64,000 nt of DNA from Siphonodentalium dalli (GCA_032622095.1 CP136061.1:234484944-234548943); one strand, 5' to 3'. Counted from the stretch's first letter, positions 21,419 to 30,556 are shown. Made by a program: numbers and translations. Notes: a model not told the origin generated them from the sequence alone.

Positions 21419-21426
21419 TATATAAA
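21419..21426 (+). promoter_or_regulatory. TATA box before packaging ATPase gene
   Basis: TATATAAA, 36 bp before the ATG at 21462. Confidence 0.55.
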
Positions 21427-21461
21427 TTAGCACTAATACCGCGGATAACGGTTATTCAACT

Positions 21462-22103
21462 ATGTATCCTTTTACGAGCAACACGTCGATCGCTATTTCC
21501 GGAGCTACGTGTTCGGGAAAAACTAATTGGTTGTATCGTTTGTTGAAATATAAAGATGAAATGTTCTCACAAGCACCAGATCGAGTACTATATTGTTACG
21601 GAATATATCAACCTTTGTACGATCAAATAGATAGAGAACTCTCGTTTATTTCGTTTCGCGAGGGTGTACCCGATGAAAAAGATTTGAGAGATATATCAGA
21701 TTCGAATAAATGTAACGTGTTCGTTTTGGATGACTTGATGGATACCGTGTTATCATCGAGCGAGATGGAGAATCTATTTGTGAAAGGTATGCATCACCGT
21801 AATCTGACGGTGATATATCTGAATCAAAACCAATTCAACAAGGGGCGGTACGGAAGAACTATCAATCTCAATACTCATATAAACGTGCTTATGAAGAATC
21901 CTCGAGATGTTACCCAGTTGCAGTATTTAGCCCGGCAGGCGTTTCCGGGTCAAAGTAAATTTATATTAGAAGCGTATAGGGACGCCACCTCAGAAAATTT
22001 CGGGTACCTAGTACTCGATTTAGCGCCTATATCTAGCGACACATATCGAGTAAGATCCAAAATATTTCCGGGCGAGGATACTATTATATATCAGAACGCA
22101 TAA
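21462..22103 (+). CDS. Polinton packaging ATPase (FtsK/HerA, A32-like)
   Basis: A 213-residue ATPase of the FtsK/HerA superfamily that pumps genome DNA into capsids in Polintons and related viruses. The Walker A loop GATCSGKT is at residues 14-21 and Walker B VFVLDD at 86-91. A polar sensor-like motif, YLNQNQF, is near 119, followed by an arginine-finger-like region KGRYGRT. Length is normal for the family and the frame is intact. The start is the ATG 36 bp after a TATA box. It is the last gene with its own clear TATA box; downstream genes are tightly packed. Confidence 0.9.
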   Translation: MYPFTSNTSIAISGATCSGKTNWLYRLLKYKDEMFSQAPDRVLYCYGIYQPLYDQIDRELSFISFREGVPDEKDLRDISDSNKCNVFVLDDLMDTVLSSSEMENLFVKGMHHRNLTVIYLNQNQFNKGRYGRTINLNTHINVLMKNPRDVTQLQYLARQAFPGQSKFILEAYRDATSENFGYLVLDLAPISSDTYRVRSKIFPGEDTIIYQNA

Positions 22104-22145
22104 AAAATATCTAACCATATGCGCCTGTGAACGCGTAGAGTCGAG

Positions 22146-22508
22146 ATGAAAAAGATGGTATTACTATCGAATGAAAGATTTCAACACCTACTGTCGGGTC
22201 AAACCACTCGGGACGAGGTCGTAAATAACGACTATAACGCCATAACAACTGCGACTCACGAACACCGAATTAAACCTGACTACCCAATAAAGGAACTCAA
22301 TAAATCTGAAGAACAAGTCGCCACCCGGTCCACTCAAAAGGAAAGCAATAAATCTGAAGAAGAAGTCGCCACCCGGTCCACTCAAACAGAGGCATATAAA
22401 ACGCAATTAGGTTTAGGTATCTCCTTACCACCGCCACCCGGAATTCCGCTGAAGCGAAAGAGAATTAAATCATCTAAACAGAAAAGACTTAAGTGGTTGA
22501 AGTTATGA
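22146..22508 (+). CDS. basic Polinton protein with internal 16-residue repeat
   Basis: 120 residues. It begins KKMVLLSNERFQHLL, a start style seen in small Polinton virion-associated proteins. Near the middle there are two copies of NKSEE(Q/E)VATRSTQ(K/T)E, produced by a 48-bp direct repeat at about 22300 and 22348. A PPPPGIP stretch and a highly basic C terminus (LKRKRIKSSKQKRLKW) follow, suitable for nuclear import or DNA binding. The stop codon overlaps the next start as ATGA at 22505-22508. Role unknown; a DNA-condensing core protein is one possibility. Confidence 0.55.
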   Translation: MKKMVLLSNERFQHLLSGQTTRDEVVNNDYNAITTATHEHRIKPDYPIKELNKSEEQVATRSTQKESNKSEEEVATRSTQTEAYKTQLGLGISLPPPPGIPLKRKRIKSSKQKRLKWLKL

Positions 22509-23581
22509 AATACGAAGAGTACCTGAAGACTATATATTATGACCCCACTCACGCAGCTGCGTACGCTGGAGCCGACAAGCTGTATAGAATAACGCGTAAG
22601 GAAGGTAAATTCGTCTTGAATAGAAACAAAATAAAAGATTGGCTTTCTAAACAAGAAAGCTATTCCCTACACAAAGAAGACAAACGAAAGTTCCGGAGAA
22701 GGAAAGTCATAGCGCCGGCCGTGGATTATCAATGGGACGTAGACACCACGTATATGGAAAAGTACGGCCTCGATAATGATGGTTATTTATATTTCACTTT
22801 GGCTATAGATATTATGTCTAAGTACGTATGGACCGTACCACTGCGGACGAAGACCGCTAAGGAAATACTACGAGCTTTTGAAACTATATTCTCAGAGGGA
22901 AGGTTCCGCAAAAGATAAGATCTGACCCCGGCACTGAGTACGTCAATGTTCAATTCAAAAGATTCCTTAAATCTAAACGGTAAAGCCAACTGCGCGGAAC
23001 GAGCGATTAAAAGTATAAAAATGCGTCTCATCCGCTATATGACCCATAACCAGACGCATAAATGGGTCAACGTACTCGACCAAGTTACCGAAAGTTATAA
23101 TAATACCTATCATCGCACTATCATAAGACGACCGGCGAGCGTCAAACGAGATGACTCTGCAGCCCTATGGAATTTACTATATCAAACCAACGAGGTTAAC
23201 AAACGACTAAAATATACCTTCAAAGTGGGGGATTTAGTCAGGATATCGTACCTACGCAGGACTTTTCAGAGAGAATACGACGAACGTTGGACGCGCGAAT
23301 TATTCGTGATAACGGAGAGATTTATGAAACATGGTATTCCGCAATTCCGTCTGAAAGATGATTCCGGAGAAATCATTACCGGTACGTTCTATCAGAATCA
23401 GCTGAGCAAGGCCTACGAGGGAGAAACCTATTTAATCGACTCCGTTATTCGATCTCGTAAAAGAGGCGTACGGAAAGAATACCTAGTGAGTTGGAAAGGC
23501 TGGCCGAGTCCCAAATACGATTCCTGGGTAAAAAAAGATGACCTCAATACTATAAATAGCGGGTCAAACGATAATAACTGA
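22505..23581 (+). pseudogene. Polinton integrase with C-terminal chromodomain, frame-broken
   Basis: A retroviral-type (rve) integrase that would insert the element. Visible parts are an N-terminal region with KLYRITRKEGKFVLNR and the first catalytic Asp in WDVDTTYM. The second Asp, in RSDPGTEYVN, is read in a different frame from 22905 to about 22975. The Glu is in NCAERAIKSIKMRLIRYM. After an SH3-like part (VGDLVRISYLR), a chromodomain (EYLVSWKGWPSPKYDSWV) lies near 23.45-23.56 kb. Two frame changes, plus an apparent loss of about a dozen codons between the second Asp and the Glu, make the catalytic core non-functional; the spacing is about 23 residues where 35 is usual. The start at 22505 overlaps the previous stop (ATGA). 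Confidence 0.9.
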
Positions 23582-23612
23582 TTATAACGACTCTATATCT
23601 CCAGCCGGTAAC

Positions 23613-23936
23613 ATGGGCGTAAAAAAACATTTAGCATTATTCAAAATATTAATATCGACGACCGACTCACAACGGAAAGCTATTTTAAGAACTTTGTCGG
23701 ACGATCAACTGCACGCACTAACCGAAGTCGTATACAACATACTCCATGCCATTTGTCCTATGACTACCAAAGACAAAAACGAGTTGTACGACTATAGAAA
23801 CGTTATACAACGTTTGGTTTCTAAGCGGGTAACGGACAAGCAGCGAAGAAACTTGTTGAGCAAATATCAGCATATACTACCGATACTGCTTAAACCGGTT
23901 ATTCCGAGGTTGAAATGCAGTCGGATTATTATATAA
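23613..23936 (+). CDS. small conserved Polinton protein upstream of minor capsid
   Basis: 107 residues, helical and basic, with SQRKAILRTLSDDQLHALTE in the N-terminal third and a Lys/Arg-rich central helix. The tail is hydrophobic (HILPILLKPVIP). Proteins of this shape sit next to the capsid genes in animal Polintons and adintovirus-like elements. They have been compared with small adenoviral core or membrane-active proteins, but the function is not settled. The 3' end overlaps the minor capsid start by 22 bp. The frame is open. Confidence 0.65.
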   Translation: MGVKKHLALFKILISTTDSQRKAILRTLSDDQLHALTEVVYNILHAICPMTTKDKNELYDYRNVIQRLVSKRVTDKQRRNLLSKYQHILPILLKPVIPRLKCSRIII

Positions 23937-24336
23937 CGATAAAGAGCGATCAGAGTTTGAAATATTGGAAAGACAATAATACTCATAATTTTCGTATTTG
24001 AGTTCGCCGCTTAAGTTAGATGGTTTCTGGATGGTGGCGATCACCGATATCGACGCTTCGACGAAGAACTCCAAAACCTCTAAAGGAAAATCACACCTTT
24101 ACGTTATGAGTGGTATATGTACCGAGTCTATCGGTAGTGATCGATCGGAACCTTTAATGCGCGTCGTGTACCCGTCTAAGAACAGTTTCTCAATGCCTCA
24201 ATATATTCCTCTCAAAGTGAAAGAAATTTATGATATGGAATTCTATATAAGAGATCAAGCGGGTAACCCGGCTTTATTTTTAACGGAACCGTCGACATTG
24301 ACGTTACATCTCAAAAGGTATCCGTTCTATTCGTAA
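23915..24336 (+). pseudogene. Polinton minor capsid (penton-type, single jelly-roll), frameshifted
   Basis: The ATG at 23915 opens about 28 codons (SDYYITIKSDQSLKYW..NFRI). The frame then stops near 23998 and continues in another frame for about 112 codons (LDGFWMVAITDID, then MRVVYPSKNSFSMPQYIPL and LTLHLKRYPF). The pattern of a short polar N terminus and then W.VA(I/L)T.. matches the single jelly-roll penton-like protein of Polintons, which would close the capsid vertices. One frame change is enough to explain the break. The gene ends TAATG, overlapping the next start. Confidence 0.8.
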
Positions 24337-24737
24337 TGATGGACAAGCTCTATATACCGGACACGCAAAAACGGTTGAGGTTTTACCGCAATATCGCCGG
24401 CGGTAAAACTAACACATACGCTGATAACTATAACGTTCAAACCAGCGGTGGCGGTGTAGGTTATATTCAACCGACCTATATGATACCGATCGAAATATAT
24501 TCTACGGAACAGGTTCCGCCTCAAGGGGAAATCGAAGTGTCGCTCGTATCTCCCTCCCAACAAGACGTGGAACGGGCCAAGAGTCAATTTCAGAGGCAAG
24601 CGGCTATAAAAAGAGGTAATAAACGGAAACTCGTCAGTAAGGCGCAGATCACTGCCAAGAGACGGAAGCGCGACTCTTTTGATAATGTCCGTCCTAAACA
24701 AAGAAACGTTCCGCGAGGCGCAACCCAGCTCGCTTAA
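24336..24737 (+). CDS. basic Polinton protein preceding major capsid
   Basis: 133 residues starting at the ATG at 24336 within the TAATG overlap. The N terminus (KLYIPDTQKRLRFYRNIA) is followed by a glycine-rich centre (TSGGGVGYIQPTYMIPIEIY). The C terminus is strongly basic and nuclear-signal-like (KRGNKRKLVS, KRRKRDS). It overlaps the major capsid gene by about 50 bp in another frame. A protein of this composition is regularly found just before the Polinton major capsid gene. A core or minor virion role is likely but unproven. Confidence 0.6.
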   Translation: MMDKLYIPDTQKRLRFYRNIAGGKTNTYADNYNVQTSGGGVGYIQPTYMIPIEIYSTEQVPPQGEIEVSLVSPSQQDVERAKSQFQRQAAIKRGNKRKLVSKAQITAKRRKRDSFDNVRPKQRNVPRGATQLA

Positions 24738-25945
24738 TCTTTTCGAATTACCGCCTCATCAAACCGGAGTTCAGAGTATAACCTTCGAAGAAAACCGGCC
24801 GGTGTCTCAACTCTCCGACCTCTCGCCTATAGAGTTCCACATATCGGTACATAATGCGATGGAATATCTGGATTTGAAAAGAAGTCGGTTACACGTAAAA
24901 GCTAAAATTACGAAAAAAGACGGCTCGTCCATCGCAGACACCGATAAAGTCGGACCGGTCAATCTTTTTATGTCCTCTATGTTCGAACAAGTAGACGTAT
25001 TCATGTCCGGGAAGTTGGTATCGTCGAACACCAATAACTACCAGTACAAGAGTATTATTCAGACGCTCTTGAAATACGGGTATGTCGCTAAACTAACGCA
25101 GCTGGAAAGTCAGTTATTTCACGAAGATAAATCCGGACATATGGAAAGTGCAGACACGAAAGGAAGGAACGACGGATTAAATAGGCATTCGAAGCGGACG
25201 GCAGATAGCAAAACCGTGGATTTATGCGGACCTGTACTCCACGACGTATTTTTGCAAGATCGTTATCTATTGAATCAAGTGGACGTGGTCGTGAGATTGT
25301 ATCGCACCGACCCGTCGTTTGGTCTGATGACGACCGACGACGCCGCGACGTACAAAGTACATATAGAGGACGCGATATTAGAAACCTGCAAGGTCAAGGT
25401 ATCTCCGGCTGTTATTTTGGCGTACAACCAAACGCTTGTCAAGTCTTATTCAGTTGGGATAATATTTTCCAAGGCTTTTCGCCCACGAGACTCGTAATCG
25501 GCTTCGTTTCGAGTTCGGCGGAGATGGGTAAATTCTCGAAGAACCCTTATAACTTTCAAAATTTTGATATTCGTCAAATTATTTTGACTCGAGACGGCGT
25601 TTCCGTCGGAAGCTCCGGTCCTACGAAACTCAACTTCACTCGACCGAGGGGCAAACGTTCACAAATTCCTACGTAGATATGATGGAATTTAGCGGAATAT
25701 GGCATCAAAATCGCGATAACGGTATTAAAATGGAGGAATACGAAAACGGTTATACATTGTTTTGCTACGATATGGAACCGAACTTCGGACCGGGTACCGC
25801 GTCCTTACCGCTACTTAAACGAGGTTATATCAGATTGCAAGCAGATTTCGGAAAAGCTTTGACGGAGGCCGTGTCCTGCATAATATACAGCGAAACGCCG
25901 GCATTATTTCAAATAGACCAGCAAAGAAACGTTATCACGGAATGA
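24685..25945 (+). pseudogene. Polinton major capsid protein (double jelly-roll), two frameshifts
   Basis: The major capsid gene spans about 420 codons. The first part from the ATG at 24685 is open to 25497 and contains SPIEFHISVH, LHVKAKI, DKVGPVNLFMSSMFEQVDV and QDRYLLNQVDVVVRLYR, the usual pattern of the N-terminal jelly-roll. Near 25445-25460 the frame changes (RLVIGFVSSS, NPYNFQNFDI follow). Near 25645-25680 it changes again (NGYTLFCYDMEPNFGPG, IRLQADFGKAL). No full-length protein can be made. The final stop overlaps the protease start as ATGA at 25942-25945. Assembly into icosahedral capsids is the family role. Confidence 0.9.
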
Positions 25946-26400
25946 ATACCGTTCAATTGAAATGCTGCATCGAAGCCGATCCGATACTATCTAAACGGGC
26001 GGAGGGCGTATTTCCGGCGGATAAAATTCCGGAGATAAGGAACGGTCGAGGACTTATACTCAATACGTACCCGTCAGGAAGCGAAGGATTTCATTGGCTA
26101 GCTATATATAAACATAAGGACGTAGTAGAATATTTCGACAGTTACGGCTACGTTCCGGGGACGTATAGTTTCCACGTAACGAACTACTTGAATAGATCGG
26201 GAATACCGGTCGTTCATAATTCCAGACGTTTTCAAAGTTTCGATAGTAAAGTATGCGGACAATACTGCCTATTGTATTTGAAATGGAAGTTTAGCGGACG
26301 TTCTACGACCGACTTCGAGTCGCTATTCGGAGAAGATTTACGCGCGAACGATTTATTCGTATATAATTACGTAGCAAGTATTTATCCGATTTGTGTTTAA
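25942..26400 (+). CDS. Polinton maturation protease (adenain-like cysteine protease)
   Basis: 152 residues with an intact frame. The catalytic set of the adenain/Ulp1 fold is visible in order: His51 in GFHW, Asp66 in YFDSYG, Gln98 in FQSF and Cys105 in CGQYC. This enzyme would cleave capsid precursors during maturation. The start is fixed by the ATGA overlap with the major capsid stop, and length is normal for the family. The stop codon overlaps an AATAAA polyadenylation signal (26399-26404), so this is likely the last gene of the rightward transcript. Confidence 0.85.
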   Translation: MNTVQLKCCIEADPILSKRAEGVFPADKIPEIRNGRGLILNTYPSGSEGFHWLAIYKHKDVVEYFDSYGYVPGTYSFHVTNYLNRSGIPVVHNSRRFQSFDSKVCGQYCLLYLKWKFSGRSTTDFESLFGEDLRANDLFVYNYVASIYPICV

Positions 26401-26404
26401 TAAA
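26399..26404 (+). terminator. polyadenylation signal of rightward Polinton genes
   Basis: AATAAA overlapping the protease stop codon and followed by A-rich sequence. Confidence 0.5.
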
Positions 26405-26459
26405 AAAAAAAATTAAAAAAAATGTTCATTTTGTTTTGTTTTTACCCCCCTTCCCCCTT

Positions 26460-26500
26460 CCCCTCGGGGGGCGGCGGCGGCGGCGGCGGCTGGCCCTCAT
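26460..26500. repeat. GC-rich (GGC)n run
   Basis: C-rich then (GGC)n sequence between the convergent Polinton gene blocks. The long open frames across it on the plus strand are low-complexity artefacts. Confidence 0.7.
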
Positions 26501-26541
26501 ACTTTTTTTGTCCAGGCTTGGGACTGGCTCTTTTCTTTATT

Positions 26542-26570
26542 CGACTCTCTCTCTCAGAGAGAGAGAGTCG
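26542..26570. terminator. perfect 14-bp-arm palindrome between convergent genes
   Basis: CGACTCTCTCTCTC and its reverse complement, separated by one base. It lies in the gap where the rightward late genes and the leftward polymerase gene meet. Possibly part of transcription end or RNA processing signals; function is inferred only. A minus-strand AATAAA lies at 26536-26541. Confidence 0.45.
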
Positions 26571-26576
26571 GGTAGC

Positions 26577-26610
26577 GTTGGGTGGGTGTGGTTTTTACCC
26601 CCCACCCAAC
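26577..26610. terminator. second hairpin in convergent gap
   Basis: GTTGGGTGGG (26577-26586) pairs with CCCACCCAAC (26601-26610) across a 14-base loop, right after the first palindrome. Confidence 0.45.
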
Positions 26611-26706
26611 CGCACCGAGTATGAAAGAGGCGTATTTACCAGCGTAGTTTTGTTTTTTGTTTGTTGTTGTCCTATTCCGTGTGTATACTGGGGGGCTCCC
26701 CATCCT

Positions 26707-27835
26707 TCATTTTACCGGAGTTAATATAATATCTAACGGTCGCGTGCGTATCCCGCATCTCAGTACCTCTCTTTTGCAATAAAAACATGAAAAACCTCTC
26801 TTCTCCTGCGTGTACGTGTATATGGTGTTGTGTCTAGCCCTGAATCCGCGGTTCGTCCCTGATCCTACTCGTCCGCTTCGGAGTACCCTTCTATAAATAG
26901 ACATCGGCGCTTTAATGCTGCATTTTCGTAATCCCTTGGAGCTGATTTTATATTCAATCGTTTTTCGAAATTTCGGGAGTGACTTCATTTTCAGATTGAT
27001 AGCTTTCCTCAGTAGCTCGTATCCGACGATTCTGGTACTGGAAGGTTTAACCACCTTCGCCTTTCGGACGATGTAGGTTTTCGAGCAAAGGCCGATCATC
27101 TCGTCTCCGCTGTATTCCAGCTTAAATAATCCCAGTTTTCGTTTGTCGAAAGCGGCGTGTTTCGTACAACAAGTCCTCGGGAACCAGCGATCCTCCAAGT
27201 TATCATCGTGACATAAGCCCGACATACCTTCGTCATACTTATGCAACATGTCCGGTTTGATTACGTCTCTGAGCGTTTTCCCGGCGAGTGCGATATACGC
27301 CGAATCTGTGTCCATTTCTAGGTATTCGAAATTACGCCTCTCCACGTATAAATCGAGGAAATCGTAATAGAATTCCAACATTCTCTGTTTAGCGTATTGC
27401 AGAATAAAGAATCCCACTTAGGTAGGTAGGTCCAGCTTGATTTTTTGCTTAGCCATTTCGACTTCGTAATATTCCTCTTCTTCGTCCAGGCACTCCAATT
27501 TTCGAAATCGTGGTTCATTGATTTTGAGAGAGGTTTTGATATCTCGATGCGTCATTTTATTCATTATCATAGATCCGTACGCGGAATTCCCTATCACCTT
27601 CATCGTGTCGGCTATTATAGATTTATCGGGATGCTGGTCGCCCATTCTCCTAGCGTCGCTGACCCGGTCTACGAACGATTGGAAACAGCATTGGGACCGA
27701 TATTCCACTACCTGGTAGATCTTCGTCACTACTATACCGTGCTGTAAATACCATTTCAGCAGAGGGCTCGCCAACAAAATTTGCCTGGCCTTCATACCTC
27801 CGACCAAGAGACGACGCGGCTTTTGCGAAAGCATG
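26707..27835 (-). pseudogene. C-terminal part of protein-primed DNA polymerase B
   Basis: The polymerase that would replicate the element, read leftward. Present are a segment with LLKWYLQHGIVVTKIYQVVEY, the palm motif GNSAYG with preceding Lys, and motif C as EMDTDSAY near 27.31 kb. Thumb-like sequence follows (SKTYIVRKAKVVKPSS). A TAA at 27418-27420 interrupts the frame in the middle of an otherwise continuous polymerase sequence. The terminal-protein region, 3'-5' exonuclease and motif A are absent: the gene is cut off between about 27800 and 27850, where unrelated sequence takes over. About 375 codons remain of a protein that is normally over 1000. Dead copy. Confidence 0.85.
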
Positions 27836-27884
27836 ACGCCAATGATGACGACACCGATCGCCATAGATCCTCCCAATACAACAT
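27798..27884 (-). CDS. possible host transmembrane exon fused to the Polinton edge
   Basis: On the minus strand a long pyrimidine tract ending TTTTTTCTACTGCAG forms an excellent splice acceptor with the exon starting at 27884. The frame opening with two bases (phase 1) encodes DVVLGGSMAIGVVIIGVMLS, an ideal single-pass helix with small-residue spacing, then QKPRR, like a stop-transfer signal. It runs straight into polymerase-like sequence. GGAG|GTATGA at 27798/27797 could serve as donor. Polymerases have no such helix, so I infer a host exon at the element's boundary. Exact junction and partner exons are unresolved. Confidence 0.4.
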
Positions 27885-27999
27885 CTGCAGTAGAAAAAAG
27901 AAAAGAACAGAACAGAACACATCAGAAGTATCAAGAACTTGGCTGTCACCCGGTGAATGCATATCCCGCCGCATGTAGCCGAAAGTGAGCATACTCTAA

Positions 28000-28560
28000 T
28001 TATACACTTGTATCAAAGCCCTCATGATTGCCAATATCCTTACCAAATTTCGTCATGATCAGAAAGGCAGGATTTCCCAATTTTCGCGATTCATGGTTTG
28101 AACGAAGGGGTCGTTTTCCCTCAATCCGTTGATGCCTCCGAAATGATTTTCGAAACTCTTTTGTATGACGCAATAACCTGAATATGTCGACTCCGTGGGA
28201 GATCCAATAAACTATAGCTAAGATATCTGATTGGACGGACGAAAAATATAAACTTTCCAAATAAACAAAAGGTAGTAACTCTAGGACGGAAAATGCGAAC
28301 AACATCGTTGGATACTTCTCTGAAATCCACCCTGATGGTCATACGACATCCTTAACAAAAGTTTTTGAGAACTGATAACCATAGCTGAGATTACTGCTCG
28401 GATGGACGAAAATCAATATTTCCATATGAACAAAGAGGATTAACTCTAGAAGGGAACAGGCTAGCAACATCATTGGATACGTTTATGAACTCCGTCGTGA
28501 TGGCAACAGCAATACCAAATTGTATTGAGATCTGATAACGTTATGGCTGAGATATATGCT
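28000..28560. repeat. degenerate 165-bp tandem repeat
   Basis: CAACATC(G/A)TTGGATAC recurs at about 28301 and 28466 with similar flanks (AACTCTAG..GG), and a weaker copy lies before them. No coding signal. Confidence 0.6.
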
Positions 28561-28835
28561 TAGCCGGACGACTATACAAACGATACATTTGTGGGTTTTT
28601 ATTTATTGCTGTCCGACTTGTGGGGTTCGAATTTTATTTGTTATATTTTATTCTTGCTAACATAAATGGCAATGGACAGTTCTAGATATTGAAGCAGTAT
28701 CCTATCATATATATTACAAGGTGATTCAGATTGTCCGATTTGATCAAAATAGACTGATTAATGGATCATTGAAATGTAATTTAATGATTAATCATTCCAT
28801 GACTGGAGTTTCCTGATTTGTTTGCGAAAACCATG

Positions 28836-28906
28836 TGCCAATGCATTCTCTAGTATATGCGAGTCGTCCACAGGGCGCCTCGCACATATAAGAGAATGCA
28901 TTGGCC
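28836..28906. repeat. solo degenerate copy of the 67-bp palindrome
   Basis: Starts CCAATGCATTCTCTAGTATA and ends ATAAGAGAATGCATTGG. It is a diverged relative of the palindromes inside the piggyBac-like MITEs at 30.6 and 51-53 kb, without their TTAA-flanked ends. Confidence 0.7.
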
Positions 28907-29298
28907 TAACAATATTTACCGCGATCTTGTAAGCCATTATAAAACATTCACAACATGTATTATAACACTATTTTAACAGTGACACTTTTGGTTGCAGCAA
29001 ACCGGCTATAATCAAAATGGCTACCCTTTCATTTCGCAAATACATGAGAAGCCATGGCTAAAGAATTTGAAACATAATGATCATGTTTCACGCACATACA
29101 GTATATTTTACCCAAATCGCTCGTTTGTTAGCAAAACAGGTCAAAATGGCAATTCCAGAAAAAAAATAACTGTACATTGCCTTAGCAGCATAAGTTTTGC
29201 CTACCGGCTACATGCATATTAACTCAGCAGTACCCACCAGGCTCATATCGAATAAATATGACCACATATCCAGGGGTGGTGACCCTGATGTTGGTTAC

Positions 29299-29485
29299 CT
29301 CTATCGCTACGGTCGAATCTCTGACTGAATTGTTGCATCGTTTGATTTATTGTGGCCTGTTGTGATCCTGGCAGACAACACCATTTTCTCGGCAGGGACT
29401 CTGGCGGTTCGGAATTGTACATTAGCCGCCGTAGAGCTTGTGGTAATGGTGGTGGTAGTTGTGAATGTTGTTGACGTTGTTTTCA
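29299..29485 (-). CDS. Thr-rich exon of WSC gene, copy 2
   Basis: A minus-strand exon beginning after TTGCAG at 29485 with two bases that complete a codon left by the WSC exon (phase 1). It encodes 58 codons: a threonine-rich stretch (TSTTFTTTTTITTSS, likely O-glycosylated), then RVPAEKMVLSARITTGHN, ending at TAG (29307-29309) close to a donor-like AG|GTAACC. Copy 1 at 39951-40117 has the same layout with RVPADKTTLAVETKTSHN. The conserved acceptor, phase and protein pattern support a real exon, possibly the last. Confidence 0.5.
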
Positions 29486-30556
29486 CTGCAATATATGCTA
29501 TAAAACAGAGTGTATGGAAATGGCATTGATCTTACATGAATGTGAACACTTAATGATGTTTATACTATTAATTGTTCAGCCTTCATCAACGGACCAAACA
29601 TATGCAATATACTCAAAAATACTAAAAAAGCCACTTTCGAAGATCCAAAGAACAAAATACCAGTACACACCACTCAGGCTCGAAACTATATATAATACAT
29701 ACATGTATGTAGTAGAAAATCGATAATTTGATTTATTAGACATGCTTAAAAATACACCCGTGAGCATATACTTTTCGCACCAATTAGATATATGGAAATG
29801 TGGAATAGGGTGTTAAATTTGCTACGAAACTGCTCCCTTTCGCATATAAACCACCACATCAAACAGAAATAGATATATCTGCGGCATCACTGTTGGGAAT
29901 ATAATAGAACGGAGTAAGACTTAAAGTGCTAAATTTAAATAAGCTAATGCATAAAAGGTGGTCGATTCTACTGGCGACCAAATAAAGATGTTACACAAAT
30001 AATTACATATAATATTCACAACAAACAGACTGATGAGAGCGGTTTGCTATCCTTTTGTGCGGTTTCCCAGCTCATCCGAAACAAAGCTCTACATGTGCCA
30101 CTTTCGGTAAACTGTTTTAAACAAATCATGTTCGACTCGAACAAATACAGTGAATATGTTTTAATCAATTTCGTCTTTCTTATGAATATTTTACCCGCGA
30201 TGCCTACACACAATTCGATCCGATGCATTCCTATCATATTCTTGTTTTGAAATCTATCAAAGTTTATTTTAAATCGGTGTTGAACATACTACTTTCGCAC
30301 TAAAACAATGCTTGCTTGCTTTAAAATGCACTTTTCTAAATGCCAAAAGCACCACATTCAAACGTATTTAGAATGTATCGATATAAACTCAGTATTAGTA
30401 GAGGGAAGCGTTTACGGACAGGCGTCTTCGACTCATATTTATTATGTAATATTCCGGAAACTATTTAAAACGTATTTAAGAAGAGATAGTACATTTTAAA
30501 AATGACTCGCCGACTCAAATAAATAGTCGCCCTAAACGTCTCACCCATGCCGTTAA

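Larger units (their letters stand above)
18170..27850. mobile_element. Polinton/Maverick element, right end truncated
   Basis: A self-synthesising DNA transposon or endogenous adintovirus-like element. Its hallmark set is present: FtsK/HerA-type packaging ATPase, retroviral-type integrase with chromodomain, minor and major capsid genes, adenain-like protease and protein-primed family B polymerase. Genes run rightward from 18.9 to 26.4 kb, with the polymerase convergent from the right. Full-length animal Polintons are usually 15-20 kb with long terminal inverted repeats. Here the polymerase is cut off before its N-terminal half and no right repeat is found. Integrase, capsid genes and polymerase carry frame breaks, so this copy cannot move or package by itself. 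The left boundary is inferred, not shown. Confidence 0.9.

Noticed and set aside
26391-26724. Open frames of 77 and 100 codons after the protease gene
   Set aside because: Translations of poly-C, (GGC)n and (CT)n sequence in the convergent gap; low complexity only.
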